Program-made: the position numbers and the translations under genes
Notes under the pieces: model-generated
What the model was told of the DNA's origin: nothing
What the model saw: only the letters and a program-made list of their open reading frames with translations
Database searches by the model: none
Part shown: in pieces, positions 1 through 7,860 of the stretch
How the letters are laid out: every line of letters begins with the position of its first letter
Position numbering within the stretch: the first letter of the stretch is position 1
Assembly: GCA_030691265.1 (NCBI GenBank)
Contig: JAUYET010000014.1
Coordinates: forward strand, 1-64,000
Direction: 5' to 3'
Length of the DNA stretch: 64,000 nt
DNA from: Pseudomonadota bacterium
GTDB lineage: Bacteria; Pseudomonadota; Gammaproteobacteria; Burkholderiales; Thiobacillaceae

Positions 1-418
1 GGTGGCCAGGCCCTTGGAGCGGTTTCAATCCGCGCCCGGCCTTTCGGCCGGGCGATGCGTTAAAAAATACTGGGCTTATGCGATGTTTAATAGTTTCAAT
101 CCGCGCCCGGCCTTTCGGCCGGGCGATGCACCCGTTCCAACATTTTCACCGGGTAAATCATGGCGTTTCAATCCGCGCCCGGCCTTTCGGCCGGGCGATG
201 CAGACTGACGGACAGAAGCTAAGCCTGACGGAAGACGTTTCAATCCGCGCCCGGCCTTTCGGCCGGGCGATGCGCTTTTGCGAGTCTCAGCCAGCGCCTT
301 GTTTATCCGTTTCAATCCGCGCCCGGCCTTTCGGCCGGGCGATGCATCATCAACAACACAACCGCGTAAAGGGACAAACATGTTTCAATCCGCGCCCGGC
401 CTTTCGGCCGGGCGATGC

Positions 419-454
419 GCCATGCGGGTTCGACTCCCGCAGCGATCTAGTAGC
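419..454 (-). repeat. Older copy of the duplicated tRNA-arm-like spacer
   Basis: Identical over 36 bp to the spacer at 1214-1249 and eleven spacer positions further from the leader. The spacers between the two copies are all different, so this is not a simple tandem duplication. Confidence 0.9.
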
Positions 455-1213
455 GTTTCAATCCGCGCCCGGCCTTTCGGCCGGGCGATGCGCCGCCCGG
501 TAACAGGCTGCTGGATTTTAAATATGTTTCAATCCGCGCCCGGCCTTTCGGCCGGGCGATGCGACGATGAACCTGGCGGATCAAGGCTGGCGATTTGGTT
601 TCAATCCGCGCCCGGCCTTTCGGCCGGGCGATGCCCCGCGCAGGAAGGCGAGCTTCGCTATTTCCAGCCGTTTCAATCCGCGCCCGGCCTTTCGGCCGGG
701 CGATGCCCAGCTCGTGCCTTCCCTCGCAAGCAGCATCACCAGTTTCAATCCGCGCCCGGCCTTTCGGCCGGGCGATGCGCGAACGATGACCGCCTCTGCG
801 CTTGTTGATGCCGGTTTCAATCCGCGCCCGGCCTTTCGGCCGGGCGATGCAGCGAAGATTCGGTCAGGTGGCGCCAAGACCGAGTTGTTTCAATCCGCGC
901 CCGGCCTTTCGGCCGGGCGATGCAAGCGCGACGAAGCCGCAGCCGTGAGGCTCGAAGCCGTTTCAATCCGCGCCCGGCCTTTCGGCCGGGCGATGCTGGA
1001 GCAAGATCGACGGCTACCGGATGCGCAAGAGCGTTTCAATCCGCGCCCGGCCTTTCGGCCGGGCGATGCGCAATGCGGCATATCTCCCCTACAACCACAT
1101 GGATGTTTCAATCCGCGCCCGGCCTTTCGGCCGGGCGATGCTTCCACCGCCGTCCGTGTTCACGGCATCCTCAAGCGTTTCAATCCGCGCCCGGCCTTTC
1201 GGCCGGGCGATGC

Positions 1214-1249
1214 GCCATGCGGGTTCGACTCCCGCAGCGATCTAGTAGC
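1214..1249 (-). repeat. Leader-proximal spacer, duplicate of the spacer at 419-454
   Basis: This 36-bp spacer is identical to the one at 419-454. It contains GCGGG-TTCGACT-CCCGC, a 5-bp stem with a 7-nt loop that matches a tRNA T-arm. It lies in the newest position of the array, so the same sequence seems to have been acquired twice or copied by recombination. The 3' flank of the arm does not continue into a CCA end. Confidence 0.9.
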
Positions 1250-1286
1250 GTTTCAATCCGCGCCCGGCCTTTCGGCCGGGCGATGC

Positions 1287-1464
1287 TCCACTTTCGCAAC
1301 TTGTTGTATTGAAAGCAGTGCGGGGCGAGCTTGCGCGAACCGGCTGCTGACGGCAAGCGCGAACGCCGATACACGTGCTTCATGCTTGTTCGAATTGTTA
1401 AAGAACAATGGGTTGTCGCCCGCGCGAAACCTTGGGCTTTTCATCGTTGCTTGGGGTTCGCGCG
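1287..1464 (-). promoter_or_regulatory. CRISPR leader
   Basis: The 178-bp gap between the last repeat and the cas2 stop codon has no gene. Its position at the cas1-cas2 side, together with the minus-strand direction of the repeats, makes it the leader. It should hold the array promoter and the signals for spacer insertion at the repeat at 1250. I could not identify a specific promoter. Confidence 0.75.
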
Positions 1465-1755
1465 TCATACCAGCAGGGGGCCTTCGAAATCGATAGAGCG
1501 GAAGGTTCCGAACTGTTTGACCCGAACTTCCACCGGTTCGGTGATGCGATAGAAGCGCAGGTTGTCTTCTTTCTCGTCGATCTCCGCCAGCAGCGTGCGT
1601 TCCAGTTGCTCGAACTGCATTTCGTTGACCTGGCATTCGAAGACCGATTTCTGCACGCGCTGGCCCATGGCTTCGCAGGCTTTGGCGACGCGGCGCAGGC
1701 GTTTGCGGCCGGCGGGGGTTTCGGTGGAAACGTCGTAGGTGACGATGATCAGCAT
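1465..1755 (-). CDS. cas2: CRISPR-associated protein Cas2
   Basis: The 96-aa product has the Cas2 ferredoxin-like start MLIIVTYDV, with the conserved Asp at residue 8, and the usual family length. With Cas1 it forms the integrase that inserts new spacers at the leader end of the array. It starts 3 bp after the cas1 stop and is the last cas gene before the leader, the standard type I-C order. No frameshift or missing segment is visible, so the adaptation module appears intact. Confidence 0.96.
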   Translation of the reverse strand: MLIIVTYDVSTETPAGRKRLRRVAKACEAMGQRVQKSVFECQVNEMQFEQLERTLLAEIDEKEDNLRFYRITEPVEVRVKQFGTFRSIDFEGPLLV

Positions 1756-1758
1756 GGC

Positions 1759-2793
1759 TTACTTCGCAAAATACGGTAGATAGCCATCCATCTCGCCCCG
1801 GATGGCGCGGGCCATGAAACGCGCCTGGATCAGCGGCAGCAGGCCGATGGGCAGTTTGCTTTCCAGTAGCGGATGGGTGATTTCTTCCTGTTTGCGTTCT
1901 TGCCAGGCGGTGACGACGGCGCGGCGGCCTTTTTCGCCCAGCATGACCGCGCCGCCTTCGCGCAGGTCGAAATCCGCCGCCGATATCTGGCCCCGGTTGA
2001 TGAGGGTGAGGGCGAGGCGGTCGGCCAGGATCGAACGGAATTCTTCCTGCATATCCAGCGCCAACGCAGCGCGGCCGGGGCGCACGGCGTGGAGGAAGCC
2101 GAGTTGCGGGTCGAGGCCGACGGCTTCCAGCGCGGAGCGGCAATCGTTCATCAGCATGGCGTAGAGGAAGGAAATCAGCGCGTTGAAGCGGTCCAGCGGC
2201 GGCCGGCGGGTGCGGCCGTCGAGGGCGAACGATGCGCGCATCTGCGGTTTGACGATGAGATTGAGGGCGGCGAAGTAGCCGCGCGCGGCTTCGCCTTCGA
2301 CGCCGCGCAGTTCATCCAGATTTCCCGCCACCGCGGCCGCGCGCAATGAGGCGGCAAGATTGTCGGCGCTGCGGGTAAGTTGCGCGGCTTCCTCGGCATC
2401 GGCCGCTTCGCGTGCGCCGCGTTGCAAGGTGACGCGGCTGTTCTTCAGTTTGCCGGCGACGCAAGCGCGGGCATGTTCCAGCGTGGCAACCGGGTCGCCG
2501 GCGGCTTTGTGTTGCGCCTGGCGCAGCAGGATGTTGCCGGAAACCGGGCCTTCCATCCGCGCCTTGAAACGACCGTGTTCATCCAGCAACACCAGCGATT
2601 TGCCTTCGTCGGCCAGCCGATGCATCAGCGCGGGCGAGACCATGACGTTGCCGAAGGTGACCAGGCCAGACAGGTGATGCAGCGGCACTTGCAGGCGCTT
2701 TTCGTGATCCACGTCGATGCGCACGGTGGCGTTTTCCAGATGCGCGTAGGCCTGGGGCGTCATGACGTAGAGGGTGTTCTGAATGTTGTGCAT
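1759..2793 (-). CDS. cas1: CRISPR-associated endonuclease Cas1 (type I-C)
   Basis: This is a full-length 344-aa Cas1, the metal-dependent integrase that joins prespacers to the repeat. The expected catalytic positions are visible: Glu166 in RGVEGEAARGYF, His235 in FLHAVRPG and an acidic residue near 250 in ALDMQEEFRS. It lies between cas4 and cas2 in type I-C order. A toxin-antitoxin pair on the opposite strand fills the space up to cas4, and its start codon is only 46 bp from that of cas1. Cas1 expression therefore probably needs a promoter in that short divergent gap, or read-through across antisense toxin genes. Confidence 0.97.
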   Translation of the reverse strand: MHNIQNTLYVMTPQAYAHLENATVRIDVDHEKRLQVPLHHLSGLVTFGNVMVSPALMHRLADEGKSLVLLDEHGRFKARMEGPVSGNILLRQAQHKAAGDPVATLEHARACVAGKLKNSRVTLQRGAREAADAEEAAQLTRSADNLAASLRAAAVAGNLDELRGVEGEAARGYFAALNLIVKPQMRASFALDGRTRRPPLDRFNALISFLYAMLMNDCRSALEAVGLDPQLGFLHAVRPGRAALALDMQEEFRSILADRLALTLINRGQISAADFDLREGGAVMLGEKGRRAVVTAWQERKQEEITHPLLESKLPIGLLPLIQARFMARAIRGEMDGYLPYFAK

Positions 2794-2839
2794 TTTGTAT
2801 TACGATACGAAACACAATCTGTATTGAAGGAGTTTGGAC

Positions 2840-3157
2840 ATGTCTACCCTGACTTTGCGTTTACCGGACGAACTGGACGAACGGCTGAACCGCCTCGCCG
2901 CATTGGAAGATAAAAGCCGTTCTGAACTGGCCAGGACTGCGCTTGATGGCTTTTTGCGTGAGCTGGAAAAAAAGCGCTTCATGGACGAAATGGTTGCCGC
3001 TGCCCGCGTTCTGGCGACCAACCCGGAAGCGCGCGCTGAAAGCATTGCCATCGCGGAAGAATTTCTGCCTCTGGAAAACGAAGCCCTCGATATTGCAGAA
3101 GGTAGAAAGCCTGGCGATCCATGGCCGGAAGAACTGGGCGACGTGTGGTGGAAATGA
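2840..3157 (+). CDS. Ribbon-helix-helix antitoxin (CopG/MazE-like partner)
   Basis: The 105-aa protein begins MSTLTLRLPDELDERLNRLA and continues through KSRSELARTALDGFL, a typical ribbon-helix-helix DNA-binding N-terminus. The C-terminal half is acidic and likely binds the toxin. An AAGGAG box 7 bp upstream supports the ATG at 2840 over a TTG two codons earlier. It overlaps the toxin gene by ATGATG, as in translationally coupled pairs. RHH antitoxins usually repress their own promoter. Here that promoter would lie in the 46-bp gap shared with cas1, so autoregulation could also affect cas1. Confidence 0.85.
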   Translation: MSTLTLRLPDELDERLNRLAALEDKSRSELARTALDGFLRELEKKRFMDEMVAAARVLATNPEARAESIAIAEEFLPLENEALDIAEGRKPGDPWPEELGDVWWK

Positions 3158-3519
3158 TGCGACGCGGAGAAATCTGGCTGGCCCGCTTGAACCCGAATGT
3201 CGGCGCAGAAGCCGGCAAGATCAGACCGGTATTGGTCATGCTCAACAATGATTTGTTGGCCACCGGCATGAGCCCTGTGGTCTGTATTCCACTGACCAGC
3301 AAATTGTTCAAAGGCATGGAAGGACTGCGCTTCGCCATCGCACCGCGCGACAGGTTGCTCAAACGCTGCTACCTCATGCCGGAACAGACGCGCGCACTGG
3401 ATCTGAACCGCTTTGGCGACGGCCCACTCACGACACTGACAACGCTCGAAATGGCCGAGGTGGAACGTAGCCTGATAGGTGTTTTCGGCTTGTTCAATCA
3501 AGTCAATCCAGTTCACTGA
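3154..3519 (+). CDS. MazF/PemK-family toxin (mRNA interferase)
   Basis: The 121-aa protein starts MMRRGEIWLARLNPNVGAEAGKIRP and has the MazF signatures GEIW, the GKIRPVLV strand and a later VVCIPLTS segment. The family cleaves single-stranded mRNA and arrests growth when its antitoxin decays. The start codon overlaps the antitoxin stop. The gene runs on the opposite strand to the cas genes and converges on cas4, with a 17-bp overlap of the two 3' ends. Its insertion between cas4 and cas1 leaves both neighbours complete. Confidence 0.88.
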   Translation: MMRRGEIWLARLNPNVGAEAGKIRPVLVMLNNDLLATGMSPVVCIPLTSKLFKGMEGLRFAIAPRDRLLKRCYLMPEQTRALDLNRFGDGPLTTLTTLEMAEVERSLIGVFGLFNQVNPVH

Positions 3520-4123
3520 ACAGGCCCTCCCTCAAGCGACTGATCAGGCTTAGGCCAGCCAGCGCCTCCGGCTGGCAAATCTCTTTCAATGAACACTCCC
3601 GGCAGCGCGCATCGTTCACCGGCGGCGGCAACCGACCGGAAGCCAGCATGGCGCGGATGGCATCGGCGGTTTCAATAACCAACTCGCGCAAAGCGGGCGT
3701 AATGGCGACATCGCGCCGGCGGTGGCTGCTGGCGTGGTAGATGGCGCCATGTGGCACGGGACGGCCGAGCATATCTTCCAGACACAGCGCCTGGGCGGCG
3801 AGCTGGATGTCGTCGTAAATTTTCTGGCGCTTCGGGCCGTGTTTGAACTCGACCGGAAACACCGTGCCATCGGGGTGAAACTCGACCAGATCGGCCTTGC
3901 CGATCAAGCCCAGCCGGTCCGACCAGAGCGGCAACGCGCGTTCCACCTTCACCCCGGCCTTCATCTCGTAGCCGGGCGTATCCACCAGGTGATGCACCGC
4001 CTGGCCGCGCGCCGTATGGAGGTTGTCGGCGAACGCCTGTTCCAGATGAATCAGCCCGCACTGGCGCGGGCAGTAGGCCCAGTGCTGGAGCGCGGCGAGG
4101 GGGATGGGGTCGGCTTCGTTCAT
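3503..4123 (-). CDS. cas4: CRISPR-associated exonuclease Cas4
   Basis: The 206-aa Cas4 trims prespacers and selects those with a correct PAM together with Cas1-Cas2. The RecB-like nuclease core is visible as GLIGKADLVEF and FPVEFKHG. Iron-sulphur cysteines occur near residues 18/22 (YCPRQC) and at 174, 177 and 183 (CRECSLKEIC). It has no close upstream cas gene on its strand: hicBA and an oppositely oriented toxin-antitoxin pair separate it from cas7. A promoter is expected in the 63-bp gap between its start and the antitoxin start at 4187. Confidence 0.95.
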   Translation of the reverse strand: MNEADPIPLAALQHWAYCPRQCGLIHLEQAFADNLHTARGQAVHHLVDTPGYEMKAGVKVERALPLWSDRLGLIGKADLVEFHPDGTVFPVEFKHGPKRQKIYDDIQLAAQALCLEDMLGRPVPHGAIYHASSHRRRDVAITPALRELVIETADAIRAMLASGRLPPPVNDARCRECSLKEICQPEALAGLSLISRLREGLFSELD

Positions 4124-4186
4124 CAGGATCGATGACTATGCTGGAGGCGCGCTAAACTACCCAGAACGTATCTGCAGGAGCATCTC

Positions 4187-4423
4187 ATGGCGACCACATT
4201 CGAAGAAGCCAAAGTACTGGCCATGCAACTTACCTCAGAGCAACGTGCTGACCTTGCCGATTTACTTTGGGCAAGTGCAACCCCTCGTGAAGAGGTGCAA
4301 GCGGCTTGGGATACCGAGATCGCCCGGCGCGTTGCTGAAATCGATGCCGGTACGGTCAAGTTGATCCCCGGTGAAGAGGTACTGGCGCGGATCGAGCAGA
4401 AACTCCGCAAAGCTGGCGCGTGA
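4187..4423 (+). CDS. Addiction-module antitoxin
   Basis: The 78-aa protein has the family pattern MATTFEEAKVLAMQLTSEQRADLADLLW, then a charged helical C-terminus ending VLARIEQKLRKAGA. Proteins of this putative addiction-module family pair with RelE/ParE toxins. An AGGAG box precedes the ATG. The stop overlaps the GTG start of the toxin gene by GTGA. It diverges from cas4 across 63 bp, so both promoters must share that gap. Confidence 0.82.
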   Translation: MATTFEEAKVLAMQLTSEQRADLADLLWASATPREEVQAAWDTEIARRVAEIDAGTVKLIPGEEVLARIEQKLRKAGA

Positions 4424-4713
4424 AGCACATTTGGCACCCGTTGGCCGAGGTGGAATTCGATGAGGCGGTGGATTACTACCTCCTTCACGCCGGGCCTACC
4501 GTAAGCCGGAATTTTACGAGGGCACTTCACAGCGCCCTGGCGTTGCTGGCTGAGCATCCTGCCATAGGCGCACAAACGCAAAACCAGGCCCGTCGAACAC
4601 TTCTGCATGGCTTTCCCTTCGACTTGGTCTATCGGTTGCAAGCCGACAAGATCGTCATCATCGCCGTAGCCAATCAAAGCCGCCGTCCAGGGTATTGGGC
4701 CAGACGGCGATAG
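4420..4713 (+). CDS. RelE/ParE-family toxin
   Basis: The 97-aa protein reads MKHIWHPLAEVEFDEAVDYYL, then a helical middle with LLAEHPAIGAQ, then FPFDLVYRLQADKIVIIAVANQSRRPGYW, the usual RelE/ParE layout ending in an AVAHxxR-like strand. Members either cut mRNA on the ribosome or poison gyrase; the sequence does not decide which. The start is GTG, overlapping the antitoxin stop. The 3' end converges on hicA with a 10-bp gap. Confidence 0.85.
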   Translation: MKHIWHPLAEVEFDEAVDYYLLHAGPTVSRNFTRALHSALALLAEHPAIGAQTQNQARRTLLHGFPFDLVYRLQADKIVIIAVANQSRRPGYWARRR

Positions 4714-4723
4714 GCACATATTT

Positions 4724-4966
4724 TTACCCCAGAAGCCTTTTCAACAAGGCTTCACGAGTCAAGCCATGATGCGCCGCCACGCTGTCCAGAATCGCCGCCA
4801 AGGTGCCTATCCGCAACGGATCATGGTTGGGAATGGTGATGTGATGTTCGCCATGAGCTTGGCTGGTCAGGCGGATATGGCTCCCGGTTTGGCGCGTTTC
4901 CGCATAACCGAACCGACTTAGCCGCTTGATCAAATCCGCGCCGAAAAGATCGCGCGGAATCCTCAT
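4724..4966 (-). CDS. hicA: HicA-family mRNA interferase toxin
   Basis: This 80-aa HicA has a double-stranded-RNA-binding-like fold. Key elements are LIKRLSRFGYAETRQTGSHIRLT, with the catalytic His in GSHIRLT, and the later HHITIPNHDPLRIGTLAAIL. It cuts mRNA when not neutralised by HicB. It overlaps the end of hicB by 4 bp (ATGA), and both lie on the cas strand just downstream of cas7. It is the last gene of the interference-side transcription unit. Confidence 0.9.
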   Translation of the reverse strand: MRIPRDLFGADLIKRLSRFGYAETRQTGSHIRLTSQAHGEHHITIPNHDPLRIGTLAAILDSVAAHHGLTREALLKRLLG

Positions 4967-5169
4967 GCCGCCAGCACTTCTTCACGAGTGATGTGCAAGC
5001 GAATAAGGCTGGGCCGCTGGCCCTCGTCGAAGTGGCAATGCACGGCATCGCGGATCTGCGTGTGCAAATCGTTGATGTTGTCCGCCTCGGTAAAAACATC
5101 GGCACCCATAGCGCGAGCGATAAAACCGCCCTCGGGGGCTTCTTCGACCAGGAAGTGGATTTCGGTCAT
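4963..5169 (-). CDS. hicB: HicB-family antitoxin (short form)
   Basis: The 68-aa protein starts MTEIHFLVEEAPEGGFIARAMG and fits the HicB partial RNase H fold, with the VEEAPEGGFIA core and a FTEADNINDLHTQIRDAV helix. It lacks an obvious C-terminal DNA-binding domain, so it may not repress its own operon. The start lies only 13 bp from the cas7 stop, with nothing between that looks like a promoter. It is therefore probably co-transcribed with cas7, which would make antitoxin supply depend on cas transcription. Confidence 0.85.
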   Translation of the reverse strand: MTEIHFLVEEAPEGGFIARAMGADVFTEADNINDLHTQIRDAVHCHFDEGQRPSLIRLHITREEVLAA

Positions 5170-5182
5170 GGTGCAGGGCTCC

Positions 5183-6031
5183 TTATGGGCAAAGATTTCG
5201 GATTTCGACGCCGGGAAAGGCTTCGAGTTTGCCATCTGGCGGGGCGATGACTTTGTAGTCGGAGAAGTCGCGCGGAGGCTTTGTTTTATCTACCAACTCG
5301 GGGCGGCGAATGAGTTCGAATAGTTTGTGGGCGGGGGCGTTGCCCTTCTTATTCTCGTGGGTAAAGACATATAGCCCGCGCACATTCATTTCGCCACGGG
5401 CGGCGGAACGGTCGAACTCGAATAGGTTCTGTAGCGCCTCCCAAAGCGCTTCCATATCTTCTTCAACCACCCCGGTTTTCTCTGCCAGGTAGGGGTTGAA
5501 ATAGCCGTGGGCGCGATAGAGTCCATAGGGAACGATGCCTTTTCGTGGCCCAAGCCCCATAGGGTCAGCATCATTTGCATGTGCCTGTCGAGAGATGGCC
5601 ACATCCAATGTATAGAGCGGGTCAATGCTGCGGCCAAAGGTGATTTGGACAGGCCCTCGCACTTGTCCAGCATTAAGCTTTCCTGTGGTCAAAACGGCAC
5701 CAAACATGCGGATGTCGTAATAGCGAGCGCACATTTCCAGGCGCACATCATCATTGGGTGCTTGTGCCTCTTGGATACCTCTGGCTACACCGGCTTCTTT
5801 GATAAGCGTGTTCAATGCGACCTTACTCTGGATGAAGATGGGCATATCCCGCGTCTGTTGCAGGTAGTCACGCACCTTGCGTTTCAGTGCGACATCCGTC
5901 ACCAAGCCATTCATGGTCTGAGGATCAACACGGGGCAGATTCCCAGCGTCTGGGTCACCGTTGGGATTGCCGCTCTTGACATCGAATAGCAGGACGAATT
6001 CGTGACGCTTGGTTGGGTCGATGTGGCTCAT
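5183..6031 (-). CDS. cas7: Cascade backbone protein Cas7 (Csd2, type I-C)
   Basis: The 282-aa Cas7 begins with a Csd2-type N-terminus: HEFVLLFDVKSGNPNGDPDAG, with PRVDPQTMNGLVTDVALKRKVRDYL behind it. Several copies polymerise along the crRNA spacer to form the Cascade filament. It overlaps the cas8c stop by 4 bp (ATGA) and is followed after 13 bp by hicB. Length and reading frame look complete. Confidence 0.96.
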   Translation of the reverse strand: MSHIDPTKRHEFVLLFDVKSGNPNGDPDAGNLPRVDPQTMNGLVTDVALKRKVRDYLQQTRDMPIFIQSKVALNTLIKEAGVARGIQEAQAPNDDVRLEMCARYYDIRMFGAVLTTGKLNAGQVRGPVQITFGRSIDPLYTLDVAISRQAHANDADPMGLGPRKGIVPYGLYRAHGYFNPYLAEKTGVVEEDMEALWEALQNLFEFDRSAARGEMNVRGLYVFTHENKKGNAPAHKLFELIRRPELVDKTKPPRDFSDYKVIAPPDGKLEAFPGVEIRNLCP

Positions 6032-6429
6032 TGCTGATCTCCTTCAGTCTGTTTGTTCTTGACGGGGCGGCCAGCCCGGAATTTGGCGCGCTGGTGATAA
6101 AAGCCCAGGCCAAATTCAGCCTGTTGGGCAAGAGTGAGAATGTCGGGGAATCCGCCTACCTCATCCAGTTTAGTCATGACGTTCTCAACCAGAACGTTGA
6201 GCTCCTTGCCAGCATCCGGAAGGTGAGCCGTGGCCGCCAGTCGAATCAGACCGCCAAAGTTGACTCCTGGCGCCGTTGAGGTCGAACCATAAAAACGGTT
6301 GACGATGGTCGTATCTAACCGACTTTTGTGCTTGATGTAGTGCGATACCTGTTGGGCCTCCTCGAGGATCGCCAGCAGCGTGCCGCATAAATAGGCGGGG
6401 CTGCGATTATCTGGATCGTGTTCGCTCAT
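6028..6429 (-). CDS. cas11c: Cas11c small subunit from an internal start in cas8c
   Basis: Inside cas8c, in the same frame, an ATG at 6429 (MSEHDPDNRSPAYLCGTLL) follows a near-perfect Shine-Dalgarno AAGGAGGT with 7-nt spacing. The product would be 133 aa and helical, the size and position known for Cas11c in type I-C systems, where the small subunit is made from the 3' part of cas8c. Cas11 lines the Cascade belly and stabilises the non-target strand. The assignment rests on position, frame and the ribosome-binding site. Confidence 0.8.
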   Translation of the reverse strand: MSEHDPDNRSPAYLCGTLLAILEEAQQVSHYIKHKSRLDTTIVNRFYGSTSTAPGVNFGGLIRLAATAHLPDAGKELNVLVENVMTKLDEVGGFPDILTLAQQAEFGLGFYHQRAKFRAGRPVKNKQTEGDQQ

Positions 6430-7860
6430 TGCATCTACCTCCTTGGTTCCGAAATACAGGACGAGTTTGAAAAGGCTGGCGAGGGCATGCTGTCGCCAGG
6501 CCTCTTTGGGGTCTTGCAGGGTATTGGGGTTGCGGAAAGCATTGACTGCCGCCGCCAGCAGACCAGCCGGGGGCGGATGACCAAGATAGGCGGTGCGTAA
6601 TAGCCCTCGCGTGAAATTGGGATTCTTGGACTCGCTTGCCTGGAGCAGTGCAGCGATGGAGAACGGTCGTGAGGCATCACCCCACGGGGTGACGATGCGG
6701 GTGCTTTCCAGGAAAACACTCAGTCGGCCCTTGATCTTTTCCAGAGAGTCGGCAATCCACTCTCGTAGCGCAATCCGACCGACATTTGGGGATAGGACCG
6801 CCAGATAGAATCCGTAATCATCAAGTCTCAAAGCTGCGTCTTTGGGTACCCAAGGAAGCTTGAGCAAGTCGGCGAGTTGCGAGAGTGTGGCCTGGGGTGC
6901 CACATCCTTGCTATGGACCTCGGTCAGAATCGTGCCCAGCCTGGCGTCGAGGTCATCCAGCTTTATTTCCATCTCACCCACCATGACCGGCGCTGGGGCT
7001 TTCAGCCAGAACAAGGCGAACTGGTTGGCAAGGCTGTCGCGTTTGTCTTTGTCATAGGTCAGGGTCTTCCTATGCCGCTCGGACTGGCTCAGATAGTTAA
7101 ATGCCCGTGAAGCAGTGTCGCCACAGGTGAAGCAGAGACCGAGGTGGGCTTTCTTGAAGTTGCCGGCGCCAGACTGGAAAGAAGTGAAGGCATCTGCGTT
7201 CAATGAATGAAGTGGTGTTACGCCGGCCAACTTGACACCAAGAGGTATTTTTCCAATCAAGGGAAGATCGTTTCCGCCGCATGTGGCGCACTGGCCATTC
7301 ACTATCCGTTTGCTCTTTTTCTCCCCAGGAGCGCAGCGGGCTTGCATCACTTCGATCCAATAGGCCTTTGCCAACTCATGCTCGAATAGATGCTGTCCTG
7401 CGAGCGGACCCTCTTCTGGCTTAAAGGAAACCCAGTCCTTACTCAGAATTTCCCCAATGCGTGAATCTGTCGAGATGTCTGGTCGGTCGAGCGCGCTCAT
7501 TAACCAGCCAAGTGCTTCCCGTAAAGAAGGGTCTGTCAGGCCATCCCAGGCGAGAAAATCCTTAATCAGATTTTTGAACCGCTGGTGCTTGTCTCCCGCA
7601 CGCTTGTCTTCACCTCCGCCATTCGTTTTTTGAATACCAAGGGCATACCCTGCTTCGTCCGCGAGGAGGTGAGCCTCCATATCTGAAGTTCGACCACCAT
7701 AAGGCCGAGGAATGGACTGCTCTGTTCCGACTAGACATGCTCGGTCAGGCCAAAGAGCTACGTACCATTTAATTGGCTCGCCATACTCATAGAAACCGGC
7801 GGGTGGCAACTTGCCTTGTTGTTCAAGTTCTCTCCCAAGCCTGACTAACTCACTAAACAT
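6028..7860 (-). CDS. cas8c: Cascade large subunit Cas8c (Csd1)
   Basis: The product is about 610 aa, the usual size for Csd1. It recognises the PAM and recruits Cas3 after R-loop formation. A zinc-binding pair is visible in the middle (CATCGGN and CFTCGD). The ATG at 7860 (MFSELVRLGREL) is preferred to a GTG two codons upstream; it overlaps the cas5 stop by 8 bp. The last 133 codons are probably also translated separately as Cas11c from a strong internal start (separate entry). Confidence 0.95.
   Translation of the reverse strand: MFSELVRLGRELEQQGKLPPAGFYEYGEPIKWYVALWPDRACLVGTEQSIPRPYGGRTSDMEAHLLADEAGYALGIQKTNGGGEDKRAGDKHQRFKNLIKDFLAWDGLTDPSLREALGWLMSALDRPDISTDSRIGEILSKDWVSFKPEEGPLAGQHLFEHELAKAYWIEVMQARCAPGEKKSKRIVNGQCATCGGNDLPLIGKIPLGVKLAGVTPLHSLNADAFTSFQSGAGNFKKAHLGLCFTCGDTASRAFNYLSQSERHRKTLTYDKDKRDSLANQFALFWLKAPAPVMVGEMEIKLDDLDARLGTILTEVHSKDVAPQATLSQLADLLKLPWVPKDAALRLDDYGFYLAVLSPNVGRIALREWIADSLEKIKGRLSVFLESTRIVTPWGDASRPFSIAALLQASESKNPNFTRGLLRTAYLGHPPPAGLLAAAVNAFRNPNTLQDPKEAWRQHALASLFKLVLYFGTKEVDAMSEHDPDNRSPAYLCGTLLAILEEAQQVSHYIKHKSRLDTTIVNRFYGSTSTAPGVNFGGLIRLAATAHLPDAGKELNVLVENVMTKLDEVGGFPDILTLAQQAEFGLGFYHQRAKFRAGRPVKNKQTEGDQQ
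6437..6444 (-). promoter_or_regulatory. Internal Shine-Dalgarno for cas11c
   Basis: The minus-strand sequence AAGGAGGT matches the anti-Shine-Dalgarno core fully. It is stronger than the sites in front of most complete cas genes here and has no purpose inside cas8c other than internal initiation. Confidence 0.8.

Larger units (their letters stand above)
1..1286 (-). CRISPR. Type I-C CRISPR array, 18 repeats visible, truncated at window edge
   Basis: Eighteen copies of one 37-bp repeat start at 22, 93, 165, 237, 309, 382, 455, 526, 598, 670, 742, 814, 887, 960, 1033, 1105, 1177 and 1250. I see no variation among them. Spacers are 34-36 bp; 17 are complete, and bases 1-21 are the end of another. 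On the minus strand each repeat ends in GCGGATTGAAAC, the usual 3' end of type I-C repeats. It can fold into a 9-bp stem (CGCCCGGCC/GGCCGGGCG) capped by a GAAA loop. This places transcription on the minus strand, the leader next to cas2, and the newest spacers near 1250. The array continues beyond the left edge, so the oldest spacers are not seen. Confidence 0.98.

Noticed and set aside
425-445. Possible tRNA gene in the array
   Set aside because: Only the T-arm is present, inside a 36-bp spacer; there is no D-arm, anticodon arm or acceptor stem, so it is a captured fragment.
2-1496. Long open frames with repeated RPAFRPGDA or SPGRKAGRGLK motifs
   Set aside because: They are translations of the CRISPR repeats in all frames, not genes.
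4124-4186. Insertion-sequence remnants around the toxin-antitoxin pairs
   Set aside because: I looked for transposase pieces and inverted ends at the toxin-antitoxin boundaries and found none.
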